Shown: piece after piece, positions 50,622 to 62,365 of the stretch
Layout: each line of letters starts with the position of its first letter
Position numbering within the stretch: the stretch's first letter is position 1
The notes under the pieces: model-generated
The model's database searches: none
Seen by the model: only the letters and a program-made list of their open reading frames with translations
Told to the model about the DNA's origin: nothing
DNA from: Augochlora pura
Lineage: Eukaryota > Arthropoda > Insecta > Hymenoptera > Halictidae
NCBI RefSeq assembly: GCF_028453695.1
Contig: NC_135781.1
Span: 16,305,640-16,369,639 of the forward strand
Length of the DNA: 64,000 bases
Direction of reading: 5' to 3'
Position numbers and translations under genes: made by a program

Positions 50622-53600
50622 TATGTATAATTATGATTAAGTAATGGAGTTCTCGCTAAATTAAAATAATGTATGGAATATACGTAATGTTTTCACATGA
50701 AAATTACTTGCAGTTGAAACGTACAGTTATAGGATTCAATCGATGTTAATTAATGATTGCAGATATAATTGGTTCCGCTGCACAACAATACGGGGTGGAA
50801 CTCTTTGCCATATCATTATCATCACAGTTATAATAATTAAAATCTTCCGCCTGTTATCATTTCTTGGTAGAAAAAGGGGATTTGCGATAATTGACACGAC
50901 TGACACTGATATTAACTGACATTATGATTATTGAAATTTAGGGGTTAAATGTCGATGACAAGAAAATATATGGCATGAAAGTGAACGAGAACCGATAGAT
51001 ATGCAATAGAAATGCAAAATAAAATAAAGATATAGAATGATTTGGTGACTTTTTAGTTTGGAGAAGGTTCGACTGAAACGCAAGTTTGATGCGAATTCAA
51101 AGTCTTGATCACCACCAAGTAACGTTTCCTGAGCAACCCTCGCGAACAATGCCTCCCAACGGTTCGTCGCGCAGTCTCGTTACGCAAGCTGCGTTCACCT
51201 GCGGCCATTCAATTTTTTAAATTGATTCTTGCGTAAGTGGCTTTTACTGTGTTACGGCATTGGATGGGCTGGTTGAATTACGAGACAATGAAAAAACGTG
51301 AAGACGTATCGCATACCGTTTTGCGTCTATTCGACGGTGTCGTGACACGAATTAACGGGCTCGGCGAATCGTCAAAGAGTTCGCTAGCATGCGAAAACTG
51401 CGGTACGCGTAGTACTTGCGGTCAACTTTTAACATGTTAATTACCCGACTGTTCCGTAACGAGCCTGCACACGTGTCTCCACTCTGTGTACAAAAAGGAG
51501 CTGCCGGAACAAAAACTGAAATATCTCGGCTAGTTAAATTTTACTTGCACGCACATACAGTCGTTGCAGAAAGCTAGTTATTATCACTGGTCACCTAACC
51601 AAAGACCATAAATTCTGGGAAATTATTTATTTGGAGAAATAATTACTCATTTATAATAAAAATGGATGGATTATGAAATCATAAAAATTGTTTAAATTGA
51701 TATATTATTGTATTAGTCATAATCTATTAAGATTATGAAAAAGTGAAATGTGTTTATAATTGACTTCTGTTTTCTGCAATAGCTATAGATGATTTTTAAT
51801 CGGATTAAAAAGTTGCAAACTTTTCGAATTTGGTCAAATTTGTTCCATTACATTAGTATAACAACTTAGAATTTGGATAAACTGTTAAGTCATCTATATA
51901 TAGGCGTGACAATAATTAATATGCAAATTAATTGCTTCGTAATTTATGTTTTCCTATTTTTAATTTTTATTATGTATAGTTTATTTTTAATTAGTATTGA
52001 TGCAGATGCTATAACTATCTGTTTTGCATTAATATCGAAGAAACAGTTTAGTGGAAATATTAACGATCGTGATTTTCTGAGTTCACTGTACGCCTCTTCT
52101 CTTCCTTCATACACACACGCACAGGTACATCTATAATGCTCACACAGCTTTCCACGTTCTCGGCCAGGGTTTTTAGGAACATTACCAAGCAATTTAAGTT
52201 CTTAAAATATTACGGTCTTTTTACAGTAATTTGCAGGCCAGAAAAGACGAAAAATTCCATTCGAGTCTGAAATGCAATATTTTTTATTCAGACAATTCAC
52301 TTTTTAGCGGATGAACCGCGAACCATCCCGTGCGCGGAGACAATGTATAAACGAAATTATAGATGGACAAGCCTGATCTAAAAACACATAAAGGCGCGTA
52401 GCCAGGAATAAACGCGAACATGATGTAATTCGCACGGACACATTGCGTTGGGTCACGAGACCTTTCATAAAGGAGATTAATGATTTTCTAAATTTAATGC
52501 AACACTCTGTCTACGGTTCTCCGAGTGGCATAAACGAAGGTTGCTTACGCGAGTGCGCACATTCATTAACTAACTTCTAAATATAGATATTAAACAGGGA
52601 CTCGTTACATTAGTATACATAGAATTTTACTAAATGACCAAGAAAACAACTCTTACGAGACGCTAGTATTTTACATTTTCTGCATTCAGTAAAAACGTTT
52701 ATGGACTTTACCGCTTGCCATTCAACGTGTTAATTGTGAGACTTCTCTTTGCATCGAGAGAACAACAACCGAGCGTTTCCGCACAGTTTCTTAATCCTTT
52801 ACGAAAGGAAAGTGCAAAGAATATTTTCCTCGAAGAGGTAGAGTATGTATTTACATGGCCATTTGTTATGTACGTAATTGAATTATATGTTTCAATTTCT
52901 GGACAGGGATTTAACGTTCTAACGACGACAATTCAATTTCGTTGAGATATATTACAATAAAAATTAAATGAAAATAAAGTCTACTTTTAGTGGTTCACGT
53001 TTCAAATGCGAAGGACACAGAAAAGTTAAGTGACTCAGCTTTTGTAGTACAGTACAATAGCGAAATGAACATGACAGAAACGTACGACCGTTCCCAAGAC
53101 AATTAACAGGTTCGTCCAACCATTCAGTATGTAAAAGTCTTTTCGTTTCGGATTGCGTGCATGTTAAACAGAAGCCGGTCGCGGCCCATCGCTCCCGCGG
53201 TTCCACGAACCCGACTATCTGGGTCATAATTAAAAGATTACTCCCTCGAAACGAACACGAACGTCTCGTCGCGACCACGTGTGATCCTTAAAAGGGTAGC
53301 ACCGCGATCCTGCCGCTGACCGTGGCAACGAGAACGCGCGCGGATAATGGCGCGTAATCGTTACGTTGCACTTTATATGGAAAAACACGGAGGATTTCTC
53401 CGGCACGCGGATCAAAAGCGTATTAGGACGAAAAAGCGAGCCGATGTCGGTCGTGAAAGTCCGGCGGACAGATCCTGCAGCCTCTTCCTCCTCTTTTATT
53501 TTCCTGCTCGTCTTTCGTTCCGTGGTATTAATCGATTGTGATTTATATCGGGATATTTCTTGCCAGACGTTTCCTTGCGATTATAAACGATTCTTTATGT

Positions 53601-56600
53601 ACTCGTTATCGGTCGGGCATTCCGTGCCGATCTGATCTGAGCTAAATCCTTCGATTAGCGGCTAGAAACGCTCGGGTATATCTCTGCGATCTCTTCCCAA
53701 CAATGTGCAAAAACGCTTTTTGAAAGGCAAATACGCACGAACTCGGTAATCCGTTCGTTCGGGAAGCAATCAAAATCTCCCGAGACTTTAGAAACTGCAA
53801 ATCCTTCGCGTTACCTCGGTTCCTTCGAGTCTTAATCATTCTAGATCCTAGGATCAGATGCGTTCATTACAAGCAGTTCTTTCTTACATTTTCAACGGCT
53901 CCGGATTTCAAAATCGACGAAATTTACAATCTAATTAGATGAACATGTTCAGTGAAATGTCCAAGATACCATCTGAAATTAATAACACTACTATTTTCGA
54001 AAGTTCTCGTAATAAGAAATTTTACATTTATGCTGCAAAATAAAAAAGATGACGAAGTGCAGTGGAAGGCGCAGTATCGAGTCGATTACGTGTCCTTATC
54101 TCGAATGGAATTCGTATCAATATCCCCAATTCTGTTGATTGCTGGATTTTCATAAAATATTTCACACATTCTCAGTATCTTTCGTAAACCTGTATTATGC
54201 GATTTTAAGTTGAATAAATTATTCGAATGATAAACGGAATTGTGCCGATGACGAATAAAAGATAAAGACCAACGAAAGAAATTTTTCTCAATGCCATCGA
54301 ATAAACATGCAACTGAATACAAAATCTATTAGATAAAAATTTGTCCGAATAAGAATTTTTCATTATTCATAATATAATTCTTTATTTGAATAAATAGAAG
54401 AAATAATGTAATGTAATGTAATAATCGAAGAAAATATTCGACTAAAAGTATTTATTTGGATAATCATCTTAGATAAATATGTACTCGATACAATTTAAAT
54501 AATGCGCAACTCTTATGACAGACAAAGTAAACTTGTCTCGAAGATGACAGTAAATTCTCATCAGCTTCTAAATAAAAATGAACAATTTGGAAAGTGGAGG
54601 TACGATTATTCGAGCTTCGTTTTTATCGTTGCCAATTGTCAACAACGATGAAAACGAGACACGAGGTTCGTATAGTTGCCCATTTTTACTTATAAACTGA
54701 AAGACTTATACTCATAGTAGACATTAGTACAAAAATTTGAATATTGATACATCGTTCTCCCGGCAATCGTAGACGAATACGATTTCTTTGCGGCAAACTC
54801 GGTTTATCAGATTCGCAGCACACGTCAACCGTGCAACCTGGCATTCATCGCGAGTCCCCAGCATTTTCTACTTCCCAAGAAACAATCTCCGTCACGGAAT
54901 AATCGCACGATCCGACTTCTTCCATATTACTCGTGAAAGTCGAGCGGGCATCGGCAACAGTCTCTTCCTTTTTTCCTCTCCGTCTAAAACAGTATTAATC
55001 GGCGATACCTGTGATCCTATCGGTGAAATTTTCGAGAGCGTGCCTTCTGTTTCCGACCGATTCTCCATAAACTCGTTAAACTCGGCTCGTCCCGATACGG
55101 TCTGAATTCGATTCGAATTTCTCGATTCTCAATTACCGCGAGTTTAAGCGCTGCGAAGTCGAGAACGTCCTAGTTGAAATTTCTTCCTCGATACTTTCTA
55201 TTGTTCGCTTGCCTGGGGAGACACAAGATGGTTTGTAGCGGAGCTGGTACACGCGTTTCCCCCGTATCGTGTTTCGATAATGAATTCGGCTTGTTTAGTC
55301 ACCGATAAAGTATCTCTTAATTGCCGTAGACTGGTCACTTCGCCCGAAATCGTTGTACAAAGTTGTGTCTTTGTTGGCTGCACGTTATGCGTTGCTCGAC
55401 TGCGACTGTCGCGTATCCGGAATGAAATTCGGTAGATCAAAAGAGTTTAGGAACGTCAGTATGTCGTGTACAATTTACTGAAATTATTAAATAAAGGGAG
55501 AAACGTCTGTTTGGCTCGGAAGTTTTTAGCGCAATCCGATGAAACGAAACTTTGACTTATGATTCCAAATAATTTCTTACGAACATACCTTTGATACGTG
55601 TACTTCTCGAGTTGTCGTTAGCAAACGGCACAGATTTGTCGTGACTTTTACGTCAGGTTGTTATAAAGAACTTTTCTCATTTTTCAAACTTCAGCGGGAA
55701 AAATTGGAGTAACTTTATATGGCATTTTGTGTAAGGCACAACTTAGGCTGTATATTTAAGAATGTACGGCAAACACGTTTTCAATGTAACTTGTTCACTT
55801 CTGTCGATTAGACTTCGAATCTACGTGCAAAATCAAAATATTCTCGACTAATTTCAAGAAAAAGAAACTAAACTGAAACTTGTTTCTTCTTTTAACAATT
55901 TGTACAGTTTTAATCTTGTCAATTCTTTTAATTAAACGTTTTATGTTTCATCCGATCATTGCTGTGAATGCATTTTGACAACGCAAATATGCATTTTGAT
56001 AATGTAAAGCTGATGTTATTTCGTAGCGAAGCACGCTTGAAACGCGAATGTCTAATAAAAAATGTTATACCACGTTGATTAGATTTAATTAACTGAGTGG
56101 CTCTTTGGAATTTTGTGCACGGTTTTCGAGAAATTGAATGCTGTAGAACGGACCACGGTGCGGGCGTTCACATCCGCGTTGATAATGAATTTCGTCGAGC
56201 TTCTGGGCACGAGATTGCCGCTGCGATATGCAAACGGCGGGACAGCCGATAATTCACGGCAAAAACATGACCCCGAGGAAAATCGAGTGACGCAAGAATT
56301 TGTTATCGTCTCTTGTTGATACGCTGCGCTGCTCAGAAAAATACACGCTCTTCCGACTATCTACCGTCGAATGTCGGACATTCCGGTGACAATACGGCTT
56401 TTCCAGAAAAAAATCTGCCAATTAATCAATTTCATTACGAGTTCACCGGAGCACGACTTCCGTTTTATAATTTCGCGATTTCGTTTTGTATTCCTCGTGC
56501 TCCGTTCTCTCTCGTACGAGTTAAAAATTCATTTCCAGTTATTTAATATCATTACGTTTCTACTGCACTACACATGTGTAATCTGCATATATTATGATAT

Positions 56601-57246
56601 TCTGATAAACCAACTTAATGTTAATGTTTACATAAACTAAGGCAACGAATCGAAATTGGAGTAACGTTGCCAGTATACAACAATGGCAGATAAAAATGTA
56701 AAATAAATATTGACCTATGTAAATTAATGGAAGTGCATCATCGTAAGTGACAGAAAACAAAAAGAAATTGACGCGCAAAGGTTAAGCAAACACATGTGTA
56801 ATCGATACAAGAAATAACAATGTTTGAAAATAATTATTTCACAAATTATTAATTCACGCTCTTCCGTTCAAAAGTTTTTCTCACTCTGTGGTGTTTTTTT
56901 TACGCACGATTATGTCGATAACCTCGCAACTCTTTATCAGAAGCACAGCTGACCCTGTGTGAAATTTAATTACTAGATTTGCTGAAATTGATTCGCGAAA
57001 TAACGAATTTTCGATTCAGTCAGCATCGCCATTCAGTTTAAATCGTTTTAATGTATCATTTTGCTCAAATCTATCCTCGCGTGAAGCAGCATTTTCGAAT
57101 CAATGGCACGAACTGTTGCATTCAGCGCGAAACAGGTGATCCGGTTTAGGTAATCATCGTTCGCAGAGCGACGCGCGCGCAAAACGCGCCACGAAAATAG
57201 ATTCTTATAGAACGGTGATTAAAAACTAAAGAACCCATAGGCTTAC
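50622..57246. other. Long noncoding stretch, Kank intron or intergenic
   Basis: No exon supported. CpG-rich patches at about 51,130-51,420, 53,160-53,620, 54,760-55,440 and 56,100-56,560. Frames in these patches overlap on both strands without recognisable domains. A GTAATGTAAT short repeat lies near 54,408. Confidence 0.5.
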
Positions 57247-57313
57247 GGTATTTTCTCTTCATTTTCATCTTGCAGAAAGGCATCCTCTTCATGATAAAAT
57301 TTTTCACCCCCAT
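57247..57313 (-). CDS. Weak candidate alternative first coding exon of Kank
   Basis: Minus strand: ATG at 57,313 in good context (AAG before, G after) opens 22 codons, MGVKNFIMKRMPFCKMKMKR then KY, and ends with 1 nt at a GTAAGC donor. The first recovered Kank exon needs exactly 1 nt (C plus AT gives His). The segment lies at the edge of a strong CpG island (57,100-58,250), as expected for a promoter. The peptide is short, basic and matches nothing I know, and phase alone agrees one time in three. Confidence 0.28.
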
Positions 57314-58551
57314 CTTGCTTACTGTATCACCGAACACTTTGCCGATCGAATCACCAAAAATCACAAAACCCGCTGGAACCAACACAGCAGCAGCGTAGCT
57401 TCCTCTTCGTTCCCGATCGAATGACTCCTGAATCCCTCGGTGCCGAAGCCTTCTGACAGATCCTGTCTTTCGTTCGATTATCGATCAATTAAAAAACCGC
57501 CACGGTTTCCCGTGAGCCGTTAGATCCCGTTAGACGGAGTCCTCGTCTGTTTCGTTCGTTCGTTGTCGCATCGATGATCGATCGGTCGTGGGTAGGGATC
57601 GAAGGAAAGCAAAAAAAAGGGTGTCAAGTTAATCGTCACATTGGCGTAGCGTATTCGCGGGTGTGCTCGTTCGTGTTTCGCGGGTCCCGGGACACCGTGA
57701 CCGGTCAGAGACGCGGATGATCGATCGCTAGATCAACGCGATCGCGTCGCCTGTCCATCGAGGACGTGCTCGTCGGTTTTTCGAGCATTCGTGGCACGGT
57801 CTGTTTTGCCGCGGCCACTGTTTGCGTTTGACTGTGACGCCGAACTCTGGGCTATAGCCAACGGGGACTCCGACTGCTCACGAAGAGGTGAATGGAGAGG
57901 GGAATTGTGTGCCTCTTCTCCTGTTCTTTGCCCGGTGTTCGGCGATTTCTTAATCGGTCGACGCCAGAACCGAGGGAAAAAGGAACAGAGAGGCCCCGCT
58001 CACCCTACCTGCCCCCTCTACTACGCGATCGACGATCTAGCGCCGTTTTGGCAACGATGTGTCGCGGGATTTGATAACGGGCAGCCTTGATTCGATACCA
58101 ACAATCATTTTTTATCGCGAATAGCTGCCGACTAGATCGGTCGCAACTGTCTCGCGACAACGGCTCGAGAGTTTACTGGTATTTTACTTTTCCTATAAAT
58201 TTTCCGTTTCTGGATCAGCGACGAGATCGGTAAAAGTGAAAAATATGTAGTTTTGTGACTTGTTGACGGATTGTGTACTTTATGATATCAGCTTATTTTT
58301 AAGTGATTTCTTGCTATTAATGCAACCAATTTTTTCGCGTTGATCGATACGAAGGTGTGAAATTTACATAATAGAAAAGTAAATTATAAATTCGTTGTTT
58401 AAAAATGAAGAAATATGTATTTAGTACTAAAATGATGTGGTACTTAGTTGCAAATAGTAGAAAATGTGCGAAGTTAACATAAGTGGTGGGTAATGGTCAA
58501 ATGTTAGTAATTCTTAGTTGTTAATAAATTCCCTAATAGAATATGGCAATT
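57314..58551. promoter_or_regulatory. Strong CpG island, possible promoter
   Basis: 57,400-58,250 is among the most CpG-dense parts of the window. It lies upstream of the weak candidate Kank first exon on the minus strand. Plus frames at 57,791-58,090 lack any family match. No decisive core promoter element seen. Confidence 0.35.
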
Positions 58552-58840
58552 TTCATTTCTTGCGTTTTTTTATTTACTTTCATTCCTAGATTTCGATAAA
58601 AATTAAATTTTATTTCGATTTAAAAGAAGTAAATAACATCGAACAAGACAATTTTTGTTTCTTTGTGCCTTCATTTTCTTTTATTTCCACATTTTTATAA
58701 CAATTAAATTTTATTCTGAATTAGAAAAAATTAATAACATCGAACAAGATAATTTTTCATTCTTTGTGTCTTCAATTACTTTTATTCTTAGATTTTGACA
58801 ACAATCAAATTCTATTTTGATTTAGAAGAAATTAATAGAG
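58552..58840 (+). repeat. Three-copy tandem repeat, 101-bp period
   Basis: ATAACATCGAACAAGA(C/T)AATTTTT occurs at 58,633 and 58,734, exactly 101 bp apart. Each is preceded by a block of the form CAATTAAATTTTATT and a T-rich stretch with TTTATT. A third, partial copy ends near 58,840. Copies are about 80 percent alike by eye. Confidence 0.85.
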
Positions 58841-61800
58841 TTCACATCTGATAAATTATGTATGAAATCAACGTGTACGATTCGTTGATTCAATGCAACA
58901 AATTAAAAGTCACAATTGAATCGTTATCTGTTCGTATTTTTCTATGAAAAGTATTCATGTAATAAAATATTCCCATGTTCGTGTAATCTAGATCCTACTG
59001 CAACGTGAGAAAACATTTAATTAAATATGAAAATCGGTATTATTATGAAAACAAACAGCGATGAGAATATTTTAACTTAATACGCATTACAATTTGTCCT
59101 TCATTAAAGTCGGTGTCGTTGAAAAGAAAATTTTCCTGCGATTAGCTTATCTCCTAAACATTAACGCGTTGCACGAAGTTTGAGCAGCGGCATTATTCTC
59201 TCATTGAAATTCGGTCGTAAAACAAACCATTGCAGCCCATGCGGAAACTCATCAGGCCGGTGGAACCGCAGGTGTCGTTCAATCGATCAGAAAGCATTTA
59301 AAGTTTCGGTTTTACAGCTTGTCGGGAGAGGACAGCGCGCACCAGTTGCGCGCCGCTTAGGCTAGCAGGTGTACACAACCATATGCGACCACCTTGCTCT
59401 GACAAGGTTGCACGAAAATGGTTTAGCGTTCCCGATGAAGTCACGCAGCTCGTCCAAATCGAGTTAAAATGGAGTGTTTCGCGTGTCGGTACGAGAACCT
59501 ACGCTCAAAGTCATCCAATGTTCGTCGATATCGAGGCACGGGTATTTTCGGCTGGAGCCGCGGCCTCCGCGAATTCGTGTCGCGAATGATCGTGTTATTT
59601 TGGTGCGTTCCTTTTGGCAGATCGCCTTTTTCATCGACCATAACAGCTCGCTTTTAACCCCGAACCCGAGGGCGCGCGTATTTTCATGCGTGTTTCGTTT
59701 GACAGCGCGCGATTCAGCCACCCTTCATTTCACGTTGACCTTCGTCCGTCCCTTGTATCGGTTCGACACATTTTAGTTAAAACAATTTTAATCTGCAGTT
59801 GTTTCTTTTAATTCACTAGTCTCTTATATTTACCACGCAGTTATACTATTCGTCTTTCTATTTGATTTGTCGGCAGAACTGTGTTATTTTAATATCAAAG
59901 TGTAAATTAAACGCGAAATATGTACGATTTGGGTTAATCGAACGTCGCACACATATTTTCAAAGCGAGGTTCTGAGAATTATGTGTTTCTTGGAAGAGAA
60001 CTTGCAGAGTAGTTATTGTAGCCTGTTTTTCGAATGCAGCGGCTTCACGCGTGTCATCGGTCGTAATAGTTGCTTACTCCACCAGAAATATCCCGAATTA
60101 ATGGTACTTGCATGCTCAAAGATGGTTGGACTGTTATTGTATGTATACTATATTGTTATATTTACGGTAAAAAAGCTTATGTGTTTTAAATTTTGCTTCT
60201 AGAAAAAATTCAGCCTATGTCACTACATTTTTTGATTATGTGTACTACACGCGAGCATTTTTGCAGTGAAATCAAGTAGCTAAGCAAATATGATTTCCCT
60301 GAACTAATTAGATAAAAAAACGTTGACGCCGCCATTTACGTTGCGTCACGCTTCTTGTAAAACATTTTCGCGTCACCGACAAGCGTTTTTACTGAAGTAA
60401 ATATAACGTATTATACAGATTATGCACATCTGAGCAGCTTTGACGATTGTATAAGCGCAACCAGCTCTGTCGATAATATTTCAGTGCTGCTTTATATTTG
60501 TATCACGGTGAAGCGATAATCTCACGTTTCTGTTCGCACAGATCACACGCAAAATTTTCTTTTAAACGAAGCCAATAATCGACCGACAAATTAATGTTTG
60601 CTGGCCGTACATAAAAGATCCGTTCAAATATAAATTTTATCGGAATCGATAATGGGTAATATGCGTGGAAGCTTCGACTCGTTATCCGGGAACATTTACG
60701 CAGATAACAATTTTACTGGAGTAAAATAAATAATTGAGGAGATCTTTTGAAAAGTCCACCATTGAATTGCATTCACTTGGACAGAAACGAGGACGCTATG
60801 AAAACTTTTATTCACTGTTCCAATGAAATGTTTTCACCAGTAAATATTCGTTCTTCGAAACACAGTTTTCCAGCTGTATAACTCAGGATGCTGAAAAAGT
60901 TCTGTCCCTGCATCTATATATTTGTATTTAGCTGCTTTAGAAATGACGACACTTCAATTTAATATTCTATATATTTTACCATTTTAACAAACATATTAAT
61001 CACAAAACTGAACTATAAAAGTTATATTAGATGTTCAAAAAACATTTTCAGAGACTTTTTAGAAAATGATAACCTCCGATATTGTAATTTCGTTCCACGC
61101 ATTGTGTAAAGCTTGTTCTAAATTATTCATCCATTTAAATAATCGATGGGAGATCTTTTCTACCTCCAATGATACTAATTTTAATTCTTTTTTTCGCTCG
61201 ACTCTTATGCAACTGAATAATTGTAAACCGTTCTCTATTGTTTCCCATTTTCAAGCTGTAAGAAAATAGAGATGTACCTACACGATGTAAAAATATAATT
61301 TGAAAATTATATATATATTTGCAGTAAAAAATGAAGTGTTTTTCATAAAGAACAACATTTTCTCCGCACCCCGTAACTGCAGAATAAAATAAAGTGATAA
61401 GTTCACAAGAAAATTACGGCATTTTGTTCTTCTCGTTAGCGATACGATTCTCGTGACCGAAGGATGCTGTTTCACGAAAGATTCAATTACCACTCCGGCG
61501 AACAGGCGATATCCTCGTCACGCAAAAGGAAAATTACGAGGATCACGGTATACATACCATCTTTCGATTTTTCTACTTTCTACGCGACCGTGGACACGTT
61601 GACTCGCCGTCGAGTATTGTTAACACTTTGACGATCGGATGGGAACGTTAGACGCCATAGCTTCTCCAATAAGTGGACGTTCAATACCGAGCACGTTAAA
61701 GTTTCTAATAAAGCGTCGTTTACGATGGATTACATTATCCGTGTCTCGAGTGCAGCCCCCATGATTGCGACGAGCCGTGCACCTTCGATTTGATGCACTT

Positions 61801-62140
61801 TCGCGATTGGATAACGTCGGGCAGCTTCGATCATTCTGTTGCACCAGAGAAAGTTATATGGATCGACGCGAATGATTTCGATCCGTGGATTCACTCTTCG
61901 TTATTATCACGAGTTTTATACCGAACTGTTCGGCTTCAGTTTTATTGTAACTTTATATGCACGCTTCGTTAAAATTCGTGATAGAACGAACACTGTTTGA
62001 TTCTACTTTCTGTAATACGGTTTGTTAAATGTCGAAATATAATTGCTAAGAATTTAAATTGCAACAATAATTGTAATAATTTAATTTGTAAGTAATATTC
62101 TTGTTTATCTCTGGAGACGTTCGAATGATAAGTTCTTCGC
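58841..62140. other. Gene-free DNA
   Basis: One CpG-rich island at 59,170-59,760 with five mutually overlapping frames, none recognisable. The rest is AT-rich. A small CpG-richer patch lies at 61,430-61,870. No RNA gene seen. Confidence 0.5.
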
Positions 62141-62365
62141 AGACAGTGATTTTTATGCATTTACGACAAAGATAAGTAGATCAAATACCTAAAGAAGTAA
62201 ATACATTTGTGTTTAACTCTTACATTCTGCAATAAACACAACGTTATTTTATTGCATGAAAATATGTAGTCCAGTTATTAAATAAACAAAATGGCGTACA
62301 GCTTAAATTATAATTAGACTGTGGATTTTATGCATCTGCGGCAAACATAACTATGTAAAATACAA
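62141..62365 (+). repeat. Two copies of the dispersed TTAGACTG repeat
   Basis: AGACAGTGATTTTTATGCAT (62,141) and AGACTGTGGATTTTATGCAT (about 62,316) start two 45-50 bp blocks, 173-175 bp apart, that continue with T(T/C)(T/A/G)CG(A/G)CAAA.ATAA. They resemble the starts at about 13,327 and 19,104. Probably ends of an interspersed element family. Confidence 0.5.
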
